From a bacterium ADurb.Bin374 (GTDB lineage: Bacteria > Riflebacteria > Ozemobacteria > Ozemobacterales > Ozemobacteraceae), in NCBI GenBank assembly GCA_002068715.1, contig MWAR01000144.1, forward strand, positions 1 to 8,930: DNA of 8,930 bases. The letters run 5' to 3'. Numbering within the stretch: the first letter of the stretch is position 1; each line of letters begins with the position of its first letter. Positions 1 to 6,849 of this stretch are shown piece after piece. Below the pieces are notes generated by a model. That model made no database searches and had not been told where the DNA came from. It saw nothing but the letters and a program-made list of their open reading frames with translations. Both the position numbers and the translations under genes were made by a program.

Positions 1-162
1 GCGCTGACGGGCAACGCCCGCTATATCGCGGCGTATAACAAATACACCCAGCTCGTCACCACCGCCGGCGGCTCCGCGGCCGAAGTTAAGGCGGCCCTCG
101 CCGAGTATCGCGCGGCCTACCAGGAATACATCCAGCTCAAACAGACCCAGAACCTCAAGTAA
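1..162 (+). CDS. C-terminal fragment of an unrecognised protein with a 28-residue repeat
   Basis: An open frame enters from the left edge and ends at TAA (160-162), leaving 53 visible residues. The start lies outside the window. I do not recognise the family. The fragment is rich in Ala, Tyr, Gln and Lys and looks helical. It contains two copies of the pattern A-x-Y-x-A-A-Y-x-x-Y-x-Q-L, at visible residues 6-18 (nt 16-54) and 34-46 (nt 100-138), exactly 28 residues apart, separated by a Gly-Gly-Ser turn. This suggests a helical repeat protein whose last units are seen here. The protein ends in a polar, Lys/Gln-rich tail. A strong intrinsic terminator begins 23 nt after the stop, which supports a real gene end. 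It is convergent with rsmD. Codon use is GC-rich at third positions, like its neighbours. Function is unknown. Confidence concerns that it is coding, not what it does. Confidence 0.7.
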   Translation, partial: ALTGNARYIAAYNKYTQLVTTAGGSAAEVKAALAEYRAAYQEYIQLKQTQNLK

Positions 163-185
163 CTCCCCCCTTCCGAATACAACAA

Positions 186-224
186 ACCGGCGCCCCGGAT
201 CTCCGGGGCGCCGGTCGCTTTTTT
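186..224 (+). terminator. Strong intrinsic terminator, probably bidirectional
   Basis: A perfect 13-bp, very GC-rich stem (arms 186-198 and 203-215) closes a 4-nt ATCT loop. It is followed by CGC and a run of six T (219-224), the classic layout of a rho-independent terminator for the plus-strand gene ending at 162. Read on the minus strand, the same stem is followed by a T-rich stretch (complement of 176-185, seven T in ten), so it may also stop transcription coming from rsmD. The stem is clear from sequence; the bidirectional use is inference. Confidence 0.92.
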
Positions 225-274
225 CCTTCCTCCGCTGCTGGTTCGGTCTAGGGCAAGCGCATCAGTTTTCACAA

Positions 275-339
275 CCGCTGAAGCACGGAGGACACAAAGC
301 CCACGGAGGTTTCACGGAGAAAAATGAAATTCTCTGTGA
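275..339. repeat. Short CACGGAG-type unit array ending in a hairpin
   Basis: CACGGAG or close variants start at 284, 293 (CACAAAG), 302 and 313, with a degenerate unit near 275. The spacing is 9, 9, 9 and 11 nt. The last unit forms a 10-bp hairpin (312-321 with 330-339, one G-U pair, loop 322-329) with TTCTCTGTGA. Arrays of this look (C-A-C-G-G-A-G-G-A units closed by an inverted copy) are, as I recall, scattered through intergenic regions of many unrelated bacteria, but I cannot confirm membership or copy number from one window. It has no T-run, so it is not a typical terminator. It lies between two convergent genes, where a mobile or REP-like element could settle without harm. Confidence 0.55.
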
Positions 340-359
340 TTCACATCCGCTCTTGTGAA
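340..359. repeat. Small inverted repeat downstream of rsmD
   Basis: TTCACA (340-345) and TGTGAA (354-359) are perfect inverted copies around an 8-nt spacer, directly next to the hairpin that ends the CACGGAG array and 22 nt beyond the rsmD stop. Either it is part of the same repeat element or it is a weak 3' stem-loop for the rsmD transcript. No T-run follows in either direction. Short inverted repeats of this size can occur by chance. Confidence 0.3.
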
Positions 360-381
360 CACGACAAGAAAACTCATGCGC

Positions 382-975
382 TCACCCTCGGTTCACCGGA
401 GCGGGTACCGCAGTCTCCGATGCGGATTTTTTCAAACGGAAGAACGTCAGGACGGTGTCGCCGAACAGACGCTCGTCGGTCTGCTCGAGGGCCGGCTTCT
501 TGTCGAGGCCCAGGTCGTCTTTCTTCTGGCGTTCGATGATGAAGATCGTGCGTTCGTGAAAGAGGGGACAGACGGGAAGTTCGTTCAGGATCGGCTCGAG
601 CAGGCCTTTCAGATAGGGCGGGTCGATGCAGACGATATCGAACGGCTCGAGCGGCCGGCCGCGGAGGAACGAGAGGCAGTCCATCCGGAACGTTTTTCCC
701 CGGTCGGCGAGCCTGGTCATTTCGAGATTCTCGCGGATCGCCGTTATGCAGTCGTTCGACATGTCGACGAATGCGGCATACGCGGCACCGCGGGAAAGTG
801 CCTCGATGCCGAGACTTCCCGAACCGGCGAACAGGTCCAGAAACCGGCAGTCGGGAATGCGGGCGGCCAGAATCGAGAACAGCGAGCTTTTCACGCGGTC
901 CATCGCCGGGCGGGTTTTCCCCCCCTTGGGCATCTTGAGTTGACGGCCTTTGGCCAATCCTGAGATGACGCGCAT
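382..975 (-). CDS. rsmD: 16S rRNA (guanine(966)-N(2))-methyltransferase RsmD
   Basis: RsmD uses S-adenosylmethionine to methylate N2 of G966 in 16S rRNA during 30S subunit assembly in the cytoplasm. The 197-residue product has the family's landmarks in order: N-terminal M-R-V-I-S-G-x-x-K-G, the T-R-P-x-x-D-R-V-K-x-x-L-F block at residues 21-33, SAM-binding motif I (L-D-L-F-A-G-S-G-S-L-G-I-E-A, 46-59), and the catalytic D-P-P-Y at 118-121. Length matches the family (about 185-200). The last 14 or so residues form a non-conserved tail. It starts 6 nt after the recG stop. A purine-rich Shine-Dalgarno (AAGGGGG, complement of 986-992) lies inside the final recG codons 10 nt before the ATG, so the two genes are probably translationally coupled. 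recG-rsmD adjacency is common in bacteria. The coaD gene that often follows is absent; the train ends here against a convergent gene. Confidence 0.95.
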   Translation of the reverse strand: MRVISGLAKGRQLKMPKGGKTRPAMDRVKSSLFSILAARIPDCRFLDLFAGSGSLGIEALSRGAAYAAFVDMSNDCITAIRENLEMTRLADRGKTFRMDCLSFLRGRPLEPFDIVCIDPPYLKGLLEPILNELPVCPLFHERTIFIIERQKKDDLGLDKKPALEQTDERLFGDTVLTFFRLKKSASETAVPAPVNRG

Positions 976-981
976 CTGCGG

Positions 982-3090
982 TCAGCCCCCTTCCATGAAT
1001 GTTTCGAGCCGGTCGCCGAAGCTCTCGCGCATGCGGGTGGCGAACCAGTCGCGCGTCTCGTCGGGCTCGACGGTGAGCAGCTCCAGGGCGCGATTCCGCG
1101 CCTTCTCGATCAGCTCCGGGGTCATGCGGTGGGAAAATGCGGGGTGGGCGATGCCGCTCTGACGCGTTCCGGCGAGATCGCCAGGCCCTCTCAGACGCAG
1201 GTCCTCGGCGGCGAGTTCGAAGCCGTCGGTCGTGCCGGCCACCAGGTGGAGCCGCTCGTTTGCCTCGCCGTCGGCGCTGATCAGCAGACAGGTCGAAGGG
1301 CGTTCACCCCGGCCGACCCGCCCACGAAGCTGATGCAGTTGGGAAAGCCCGAATCGCTCGGCGTTCTCGACCACCATCAGCGTCGCCGCCGGAGCATCCA
1401 CGCCGACTTCGATGACCGTCGTGGCGACGAGAACGTCGATCTGCCCCGCGTGAAACGCTTCCATCACGGCCTGCCGGCGTTCTGATGCGAGGTCGCCGGT
1501 CACAGCCGCGACGGCCGCATCGGGAAACGTCATCTGGAGCCGGGCGACAGCCTCGCGCACCGAGGTCGCCGCGAGCTTTTTCGATGTTTCGATGAGCGGG
1601 CAGACGTAATACACCTGCTCCCGTCGTGACACGGCGGCGCCGATGTACTGAACCGCTTCTTCAGGGGTGCCGAGCAGGAGCGTCGTGACCGGTTTCCTGC
1701 CCGGCGGCATCTCGCGGATGATACCGACGTCGAGGTCCCCGTAGATGGTCAGCGAAAGGGTGCGGGGAATCGGCGTCGCGGACATGAGCAGCAAATGCGG
1801 CGTCCGTGCGCCCGCCTTGGCCGTGAGCGCGCGGCGGTGGTCGACCCCGAATCTCTGCTGTTCGTCGATGACGCAGAAGGCGAGGTTCGGAACGGCGACG
1901 GCGTCCTGGAAAAGCGCGTGAGTGCCGAACAGGTAGCGGAGTCGCCTGTCCGACAGCTTCGCGAGCAGTTCCCGGCGTTCCTGGGGGCGGAGTGCGCCGA
2001 TAAGTAGATCGGCCTCAGCCGCGGCGTCGGGAAAGAAGGAGCGGAACCGTTCCAGGTGCTGTCTTGCCAGGATCTCGGTCGGGGCCATGAACACGCAGGT
2101 GGCGCCGGGCTCGTGGCGATCGACGTGGTGTCGCATGGCGAGGAAGGCCACAAGCGTTTTTCCCGATCCGACGTCCCCCTGGAGCAGGAGATTGAGCGGC
2201 GGACTGCCGGCGCCTCGCCGAAGCCCCTCGAGCATTCTGCCGAGCGCCAGGCTCTGGTCGCCCGTCAGCCGGAACGGAATGGGATACCCAGGCTCGGCGG
2301 GGAGGGGGACTGCCGCCGTTGCGGGATCCGGGCCGAGGATGCCGGTGACACGCTTGCGCCTCTCCCAGACGGCCATCTGGAACAGCACCTGGTCGAAGAA
2401 GGCCGCCGTGTGGCGCGCGTGGTCGGCGGCTTCCTGCGTGCGGGGCCAGTGAAAATCGAAAAAAGCCCGCCGGAGTCGTGGAAAAGGGCCGGTCTCGAGC
2501 AGGTTCGGGAAACTCGCGGACCAGTCGATTGACGAGAGAGTGCGGGCGATCAGCTGGCGGAGCTGCCTTCCCGACAGCCGGGCCTCGGAAAGCGCTTTCC
2601 CGCAGGAATAGACGGGGGTCAGGGCGCCGGGAACGGGCGCGATTTCAGCGGGGTCCTCGAGCTCGAGCTCGGGGTTGTCGAGGATCGCGGTGCCCTTCAT
2701 CTCGACGGCGGTGCCATACAGGTAGTAGGCCTTGCCTGCTACGAGCGTCTTGACGAGATACGGGCGGTTGAACCACCGGGCCCGCACGACGGCGGTTCCG
2801 TCGTCGAACTCGGCCCAGACAATCGAGAGGCCGGCGCGTGGCCTGCTTCCCCGGAATGATTTCACCACGGCCCGGAACGGGCCCTGCATGAGGCGCTCCG
2901 GAAGTAGGTCGCGGAGCGGCCGGACGCGGGTGCGGTCCTCGTATCGGCGGGGCTGGAGCCGGAGAAGGTCTGTGACGGTGTGGAGACCGGCGCCGTGAAG
3001 TGCTTCCCCGCGCTTCGGCCCGATCCCGTGCAGGAGACTGATGTCCGTGTTGAGAGTGATATTATACTGTGTGTTATTCTTTGGGCGCAT
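982..3090 (-). CDS. recG: ATP-dependent DNA helicase RecG
   Basis: RecG is a superfamily 2 double-stranded DNA translocase that regresses stalled replication forks and branch-migrates Holliday junctions. The 702-residue product fits the usual length of about 690. The wedge/OB domain occupies roughly residues 17-200, beginning at L-L-H-G-I-G-P-K-R-G and passing P-R-R-Y-E-D-R. Helicase motifs follow: Walker A G-D-V-G-S-G-K-T (305-312), motif II D-E-Q-Q-R-F-G-V (409-416; many RecGs have DEQH), motif III M-S-A-T-P-I-P-R-T (436-444), motif V A-T-T-V-I-E-V-G-V-D (556-565) and motif VI Q-L-H-Q-L-R-G-R-V-G-R-G (584-595). The translocation (TRG) segment E-D-L-R-L-R-G-P-G-D-L-x-G-T-R-Q-S-G is at 629-646. 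All catalytic residues look intact. The ATG at 3090 has only a weak Shine-Dalgarno, but codons 3-17 are AT-rich, which can help initiation. It lies 51 nt downstream of the DUF4177-like gene and 6 nt upstream of rsmD. Confidence 0.97.
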   Translation of the reverse strand: MRPKNNTQYNITLNTDISLLHGIGPKRGEALHGAGLHTVTDLLRLQPRRYEDRTRVRPLRDLLPERLMQGPFRAVVKSFRGSRPRAGLSIVWAEFDDGTAVVRARWFNRPYLVKTLVAGKAYYLYGTAVEMKGTAILDNPELELEDPAEIAPVPGALTPVYSCGKALSEARLSGRQLRQLIARTLSSIDWSASFPNLLETGPFPRLRRAFFDFHWPRTQEAADHARHTAAFFDQVLFQMAVWERRKRVTGILGPDPATAAVPLPAEPGYPIPFRLTGDQSLALGRMLEGLRRGAGSPPLNLLLQGDVGSGKTLVAFLAMRHHVDRHEPGATCVFMAPTEILARQHLERFRSFFPDAAAEADLLIGALRPQERRELLAKLSDRRLRYLFGTHALFQDAVAVPNLAFCVIDEQQRFGVDHRRALTAKAGARTPHLLLMSATPIPRTLSLTIYGDLDVGIIREMPPGRKPVTTLLLGTPEEAVQYIGAAVSRREQVYYVCPLIETSKKLAATSVREAVARLQMTFPDAAVAAVTGDLASERRQAVMEAFHAGQIDVLVATTVIEVGVDAPAATLMVVENAERFGLSQLHQLRGRVGRGERPSTCLLISADGEANERLHLVAGTTDGFELAAEDLRLRGPGDLAGTRQSGIAHPAFSHRMTPELIEKARNRALELLTVEPDETRDWFATRMRESFGDRLETFMEGG

Positions 3091-3141
3091 CTGCCGGGGA
3101 CCTGCGGGGGAGATAGACGGCGGCGATCGGTTCCCGCCGGG

Positions 3142-3324
3142 TTATTTCTGCTCGAACAACTGTTTGAGGACCATATAATCCTCGCACATATAAGCCAGTT
3201 CCCAGCCGTTTCGGCCTGCCTCGTCGAGGAGATCGCCGAGCTTGTCGAGGAAATCGTCCCCTCTCATTTTCGTCAGGTCGTAGGTTTTATAGTTCCAGAA
3301 CCGGTTGGCTTTGACGAGTTGCAT
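3142..3324 (-). CDS. Small DUF4177-like protein (60 aa)
   Basis: A 60-residue protein with no signal peptide or membrane segment. The pattern F-W-N-Y-K-T-Y-D near the N-terminus, then a helix (F-L-D-K-L-G-D-L-L-D-E-A), then G-W-E-L-A-Y and a short C-terminal strand ending V-L-K-Q, resembles DUF4177. Those are small beta-alpha-beta proteins with a W-E-Y-K-V strand and a conserved G-W-E-L; their function is unknown. The frame stays open upstream to 3432, which would give 96 residues. I chose the inner ATG because it has a strong AAGGAG 7 nt upstream, the family similarity starts there, and the longer version would overlap the HEAT-TPR gene by 88 nt. The gene starts 20 nt after the HEAT-TPR stop, so the two are probably co-transcribed. 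The family call is from memory of its pattern and could be wrong. Confidence 0.75.
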   Translation of the reverse strand: MQLVKANRFWNYKTYDLTKMRGDDFLDKLGDLLDEAGRNGWELAYMCEDYMVLKQLFEQK

Positions 3325-3331
3325 GGAATCT

Positions 3332-3337
3332 CTCCTT
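3332..3337 (-). promoter_or_regulatory. Ribosome binding site fixing the DUF4177-like start
   Basis: The minus strand reads AAGGAG here, 7 nt before the ATG at 3324. It is one of the cleanest Shine-Dalgarno matches in the minus-strand train and decides for the 60-residue start over the 96-residue upstream extension. Confidence 0.8.
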
Positions 3338-3344
3338 GGGTTGA

Positions 3345-5672
3345 TCAGGACTCTTTGAGCGTCGATTTCACGAACAGGTAGCTCTGCATGAGAGCCTTGA
3401 GCGATTCTTCCTGGTTTGGCGACTGGGCGCATGCCTTGAGCGTCGCGTCGAATGCCTTGAACGCGTCGGCCGACCGCGATGTGGCCTGCAGACAGTAGGC
3501 GAGCAGGAGGTTCGACTCGATGTCGAGGGGGGAAAGCGAGATCGCGCGTGTGAGGACTTCCGTGGCCTGGTCGAAGTTGCGGGCGTGCAGATGGAGCATC
3601 GCGAGCTTCTGGAACAGCACGGGGTTGCGGGGCGAGAGCTCGACGGCCTTGGTCAGGAGTTTGATGCTCTCTTCGGTGCGGCCGCCGAACTGGAAGATCT
3701 GGGCGAGGATCAGATAGGCGCCAAGCAGTTTCGGATACAGGGTCAGGGCCTTGACGAGATGATCGCGGGCCTTCTGGAAATCTTTCTGGAAATACGCGAT
3801 CGTTCCGAGGTTGTAATGCGCCTTGACCAGGTTGGGCTGCTGGGCCAGCGCCTTTTCATACAGCGGGGCGGCTTCGGCGAAGTTTTTCCGGATGTACTGC
3901 AGGTTCGCGAGGCCGAGAATCGCCTTGAAGTTGTCGGGCTGGGCCTCGATGATCGAGGTGTAGATCGCCATCGCCTGCTCGAATTCGCGGGCGTTGACGG
4001 CGTTCGCTGCCTGCTCCAGTTCCTGATCGAAGGTCTCGATGGGCGGTTCGGGGGCCGGAACCGCAGGCTGGAGCGGGGCAGGGGCCGGTTCCGCCGGTGG
4101 TGTCGGTCTTGCTGGCGGCTGGGCCGTCGGTGGGGCTTCCGGTGCGGGTTGTTCGGCGGGCGGGGTTGGAGCGGCGGCGGCCGATTCTGCTACACCCGGT
4201 TCGAGCAGTTCGGCGACGAGGGTGTTTACAGAGGTGTTGACGGACGGGTCATTGCTGAGGGCCGTTCCGATTTCACCGAGGACGTACATGGCCGACTGGC
4301 GGTGCCGAAGCTCCGAATGGTTCAGAAGCTGGTGAAGGTTGTCGAGGACGCTGTATTCGTTCCAGCTCCAGAGGGCGCGGATGGCGTTCGTCTTGATGCG
4401 GTTGTCCTCGTGCGACAGCAGGCGCTTGAGGAAAGCGATGAGCTTCTGGGGCGGGGCCGATTTGTTGAGCTTCTGGAGCGCCTCGATCGTATTGGAGACG
4501 ACGCGACTGTCGGGATCTTCGAGAAATTTGAACAACAGGTCGCTGTACAGCGGGTCGGCCGTTTCGGCGATACAGCTGATGAGGGTCGCCTTGACGATGG
4601 GGTTTTCCTCGCGGTCGAGCCGCGGGACGAGCAGATCGGGAATCGATGCCGGGGAACAGCGGACGATTGCCTGGACAACCTGTACGCGCACGTCATAGTT
4701 GGGGTCGTCCAGGAGCGGCGTGAGAAGCTTGACGGCGTCGGGAGACTGGAGTTTTTTGAGCGCGTTAGCCGCGTTCCGCCTGACGTCGGCGTCGTCGTCG
4801 CGGAGCGCCGTTGCCAGCTTCGGGATGAAGCGCACGTCGTGGATCTCGCCGAGCGCGTAGGCGGCCGAGGCGCGATACAGTTTGTCGGCGTGGGTCAGCA
4901 TCTGGTTCAGGGTGTCGGAGACGTCGAAGTCGCCGAACTTCCAGATGGCCTTCGCCACGTTCGCCCGGACGCGGTTGTTCGGATCGTCGAGATAGGGTTG
5001 TATAATGCCAACAATAGAACTAGACTTGAGGCCCTCGATGGCTTCGATCGCGTTTGCCCGCACGCGCGAATCTTCATCGCGGAGGGCCGCCTGGAAGATG
5101 GGGAGCATGCGCTCGTTCGACATCATGCCGAGAGCCATGATGATCGAGGCGCGGATGCGGGGACTCTTGTCCTGGGCGAGAATTCTTTTCAATAGTGGAG
5201 TCGATAGATTGTTCTTGATCTTGCCCAGGGCGTTGATGGCCGAGATGATGGCTTCCTCTTCGAAGAAAATCTTGCCGCCGCCGCCCGCGGCCGTCCCGCC
5301 GGAGATATTGGTGTCGGCATACTCGTTAAGGGACTCCATCAGCACGTTGAAGGCTTCCGGGCTCTTGATCATGCCGAGCGCCTGGGCGGCGTTGAAACGG
5401 ACTTCCTGCTGGGAGTCGTTGAGTGCCTGCATCAGCAGGGAAATGGCCCGCGAACTTTCGATGTTGCCGAGCGCGAGCGCCATGAAGTCCTGGATGTTGT
5501 CGCTCTCGAAGTTCTCGAGCAGGAAGTTCGTCGCGCGCTCGCACTTGAACTTGGAAAGCGCGATTGCCGCTTCCCTGCGAAGCCGGTATTCGCCGATTCT
5601 GAAGCCGGTGATCAGGGTTGCGAGAAGGGGGCGGAGCCTGGAGAGCAGTTGATCGAGCTGAATCGTCGCCAT
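3345..5672 (-). CDS. HEAT-repeat and TPR two-domain scaffold protein
   Basis: A 775-residue protein made of two helical-repeat domains. Residues about 25-490 are HEAT repeats of roughly 31 residues, with recurring D-x-x-x-x-V-R-x-N-A-x-x-A-L-G patterns (for example 88-101, 201-215, 230-244, 294-308). A Gly-rich insertion at 124-133 interrupts one repeat loop. Residues about 491-545 are a Pro/Ala-rich flexible linker. Residues about 547-750 hold five to six TPRs with Y-x-x-A-L-x-x-x-P-N type ends. There is no signal peptide, no membrane helix and no catalytic motif, so it is probably a cytoplasmic protein-binding scaffold. The ATG has AGGA 8 nt upstream. It heads the minus-strand train and is divergent from pilT across 100 bp. 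A weak candidate promoter (TGATAGACT, complement of 5713-5721) lies about 40 nt before the start. HEAT residues 201-311 align with the HEAT protein starting at 7884. The partner and role are unknown; a link to pili is inferred only from position. Confidence 0.92.
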   Translation of the reverse strand: MATIQLDQLLSRLRPLLATLITGFRIGEYRLRREAAIALSKFKCERATNFLLENFESDNIQDFMALALGNIESSRAISLLMQALNDSQQEVRFNAAQALGMIKSPEAFNVLMESLNEYADTNISGGTAAGGGGKIFFEEEAIISAINALGKIKNNLSTPLLKRILAQDKSPRIRASIIMALGMMSNERMLPIFQAALRDEDSRVRANAIEAIEGLKSSSIVGIIQPYLDDPNNRVRANVAKAIWKFGDFDVSDTLNQMLTHADKLYRASAAYALGEIHDVRFIPKLATALRDDDADVRRNAANALKKLQSPDAVKLLTPLLDDPNYDVRVQVVQAIVRCSPASIPDLLVPRLDREENPIVKATLISCIAETADPLYSDLLFKFLEDPDSRVVSNTIEALQKLNKSAPPQKLIAFLKRLLSHEDNRIKTNAIRALWSWNEYSVLDNLHQLLNHSELRHRQSAMYVLGEIGTALSNDPSVNTSVNTLVAELLEPGVAESAAAAPTPPAEQPAPEAPPTAQPPARPTPPAEPAPAPLQPAVPAPEPPIETFDQELEQAANAVNAREFEQAMAIYTSIIEAQPDNFKAILGLANLQYIRKNFAEAAPLYEKALAQQPNLVKAHYNLGTIAYFQKDFQKARDHLVKALTLYPKLLGAYLILAQIFQFGGRTEESIKLLTKAVELSPRNPVLFQKLAMLHLHARNFDQATEVLTRAISLSPLDIESNLLLAYCLQATSRSADAFKAFDATLKACAQSPNQEESLKALMQSYLFVKSTLKES

Positions 5673-5757
5673 CGGGGTGGTCCTGGTATGGTTGGAATGT
5701 CGGACGGAACAAAGTCTATCACGTCGGCCGATTCCTGCATAGCCGCGGAGATACTCG

Positions 5758-5766
5758 TGCTATACT
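5758..5766 (+). promoter_or_regulatory. Extended -10 promoter element for the pilT operon
   Basis: TGC-TATACT is an extended -10 (TG at 5758-5759; hexamer 5761-5766, five of six matches to TATAAT). No good -35 is seen at 15-18 bp spacing, which an extended -10 can partly compensate. The hexamer ends only 6 nt before the pilT ATG, so transcription would be expected to start at or within a base or two of that ATG. This is a sequence match without experimental support. Confidence 0.5.
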
Positions 5767-5772
5767 GCGGGA

Positions 5773-6843
5773 ATGAGTGCCGGAACAAGTTTGTACGAAC
5801 TGTTGAAACTGACGTTCGAGCGCCGGGGTTCGGATCTGCACCTGAAGGTCGGCCAGGCGCCCGCCATCCGCGTCGACGGGGTCATCGAGCATCTCGACGC
5901 GGCGAGGTTCACGAAGAACGAGTTCGCCCGGGTTCTCGAGGCGATCCTGACGGAAGCCCAGGCGAAGCAGTTCGCCGAGACGAACGAGCTGGATTTCGCC
6001 TATTCCCTCGAAGGTGTCTGCCGGTTCCGGGTGAATCTCTACCGCGACATCAACGGCGTCGGAGCGGTTTTCCGCGTGATCCCGTTCAAGGTGATGAGCT
6101 TCGACGAGATCGGCCTGCCGCTGGCGGCCCAGAAACTCATCGAACAGCCCAACGGCCTGATCCTCATCACCGGCCCGACCGGCGCCGGCAAGACCTCGAC
6201 CCTGGCCAGCTATCTCAGCTACGTGAACGCCCAGGCGCGCCGCCACATCGTCACGATCGAGGACCCGATCGAATACCAGTTCGAAGACGGCCTCTCGATC
6301 TTCAACCAGCGCCAGGTCGGAAGCGACTGTCTCGGCTTCTACGAGGGCCTCCTGACCGTCCTCCGGCAAGACCCGGACATCGTCGTCGTCGGCGAGATGC
6401 GCGAACCGAGAACCATCGCGCTGACGCTGAACGCGGCCGAAACAGGCAAGCTAGTGCTGGCCACGCTCCACACCACGTCGGCGGTGCTGACGGCCGAGCG
6501 CATCGTCAACGTCTTCCCCGAGAACCAGCAGCGGCAGATTCTGCACCAGCTTGCGACCGTTCTGCGCGGCGTCGTCTCCCAGACGCTGCTGCCGAAATCG
6601 GATGGCGGGCGGGTCGCCGCATTCGAGGTGCTGATCAACACCTCGGCGATCCGGTCGCTGATCGGCGAGGGCAAGATCCACCTGATCCCATCGTTCCTCG
6701 AAACCGGCTTGGAGTTCGGAATGACGACGCTGGAAATGTCGCTCGCTTCGCTCGTCAGGCAGAACAAGGTCCGTGCCGAGGACGCGCTGACCGCGGCGCC
6801 CAATCCCGCTGCCCTGCGCAAGCTGCTGGGCGGAAAGGAGTAG
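5773..6843 (+). CDS. pilT: Type IV pilus retraction ATPase, PilT family (first copy)
   Basis: PilT is the hexameric secretion-type ATPase at the inner-membrane base of the type IV pilus that powers pilus disassembly, hence twitching and DNA uptake. The 356-residue product starts with the family N-terminus (E-L-L near residue 9, S-D-L-H-L-K-x-G at 20-27). It carries Walker A G-P-T-G-A-G-K-T (134-141), the Asp box T-I-E-D-P-I-E-Y (161-168), Walker B I-V-V-V-G-E-M-R (203-210, E208) and the His box T-L-H-T-T-S-A (231-237). The PilT C-terminal signature is present as A-I-R-S-L-I-G-E-G-K (292-301), close to the usual AIRNLIREGK. All catalytic residues are intact. There is no PilB-type N-terminal extension, so this is a retraction-type rather than an extension ATPase. 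An in-frame TAG at 5740 with no start codon between makes the ATG at 5773 the first possible start. It has no proper Shine-Dalgarno. It is first of a three-gene coupled operon. Confidence 0.93.
   Translation: MSAGTSLYELLKLTFERRGSDLHLKVGQAPAIRVDGVIEHLDAARFTKNEFARVLEAILTEAQAKQFAETNELDFAYSLEGVCRFRVNLYRDINGVGAVFRVIPFKVMSFDEIGLPLAAQKLIEQPNGLILITGPTGAGKTSTLASYLSYVNAQARRHIVTIEDPIEYQFEDGLSIFNQRQVGSDCLGFYEGLLTVLRQDPDIVVVGEMREPRTIALTLNAAETGKLVLATLHTTSAVLTAERIVNVFPENQQRQILHQLATVLRGVVSQTLLPKSDGGRVAAFEVLINTSAIRSLIGEGKIHLIPSFLETGLEFGMTTLEMSLASLVRQNKVRAEDALTAAPNPAALRKLLGGKE
6835..6840 (+). promoter_or_regulatory. Ribosome binding site for the second pilT, inside the first
   Basis: AAGGAG forms the last two codons of the first pilT (Lys-Glu), directly before its TAG stop and 9 nt before the ATG at 6850. 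The placement implies translational coupling, since ribosomes ending pilT copy one are at the site that loads copy two. Confidence 0.75.
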
Positions 6844-6849
6844 CGCCGG

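Noticed and set aside
324..539. 71-codon plus-strand open frame starting in the CACGGAG hairpin
   Set aside because: No ribosome binding site of its own (the GGAG belongs to the repeat unit), it runs into antisense of rsmD, and the product is Arg/Ser-rich without features.
355..963. Plus-strand open frame opposite rsmD
   Set aside because: The minus strand carries all RsmD motifs; the plus-strand translation has no recognisable features and begins in the repeat region.
3061..3066. Perfect TATAAT on the minus strand within codons 9-10 of recG
   Set aside because: No matching -35 at 16-18 bp, and a transcript from here would lack a usable recG start. More likely it just reflects the AT-rich codons at the recG start.
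3142..3432. 96-residue version of the DUF4177-like protein
   Set aside because: The extra 36 residues overlap the HEAT-TPR gene, have no family likeness and lack a Shine-Dalgarno, while the inner ATG has AAGGAG at 7 nt.
3585..5195. Long plus-strand open frame (536 codons) opposite the HEAT-TPR gene
   Set aside because: It is a GC-rich antisense shadow: low-complexity Gly/Arg runs opposite the Pro/Ala linker, no recognisable domain, and the opposite strand has clear HEAT and TPR repeats.
5713..5721. TGATAGACT on the minus strand as promoter for the HEAT-TPR gene
   Set aside because: Only four of six -10 matches, with a poor -35 (TATGCA at 17 bp). Kept as a weak candidate in the gene entry and not called as a feature.
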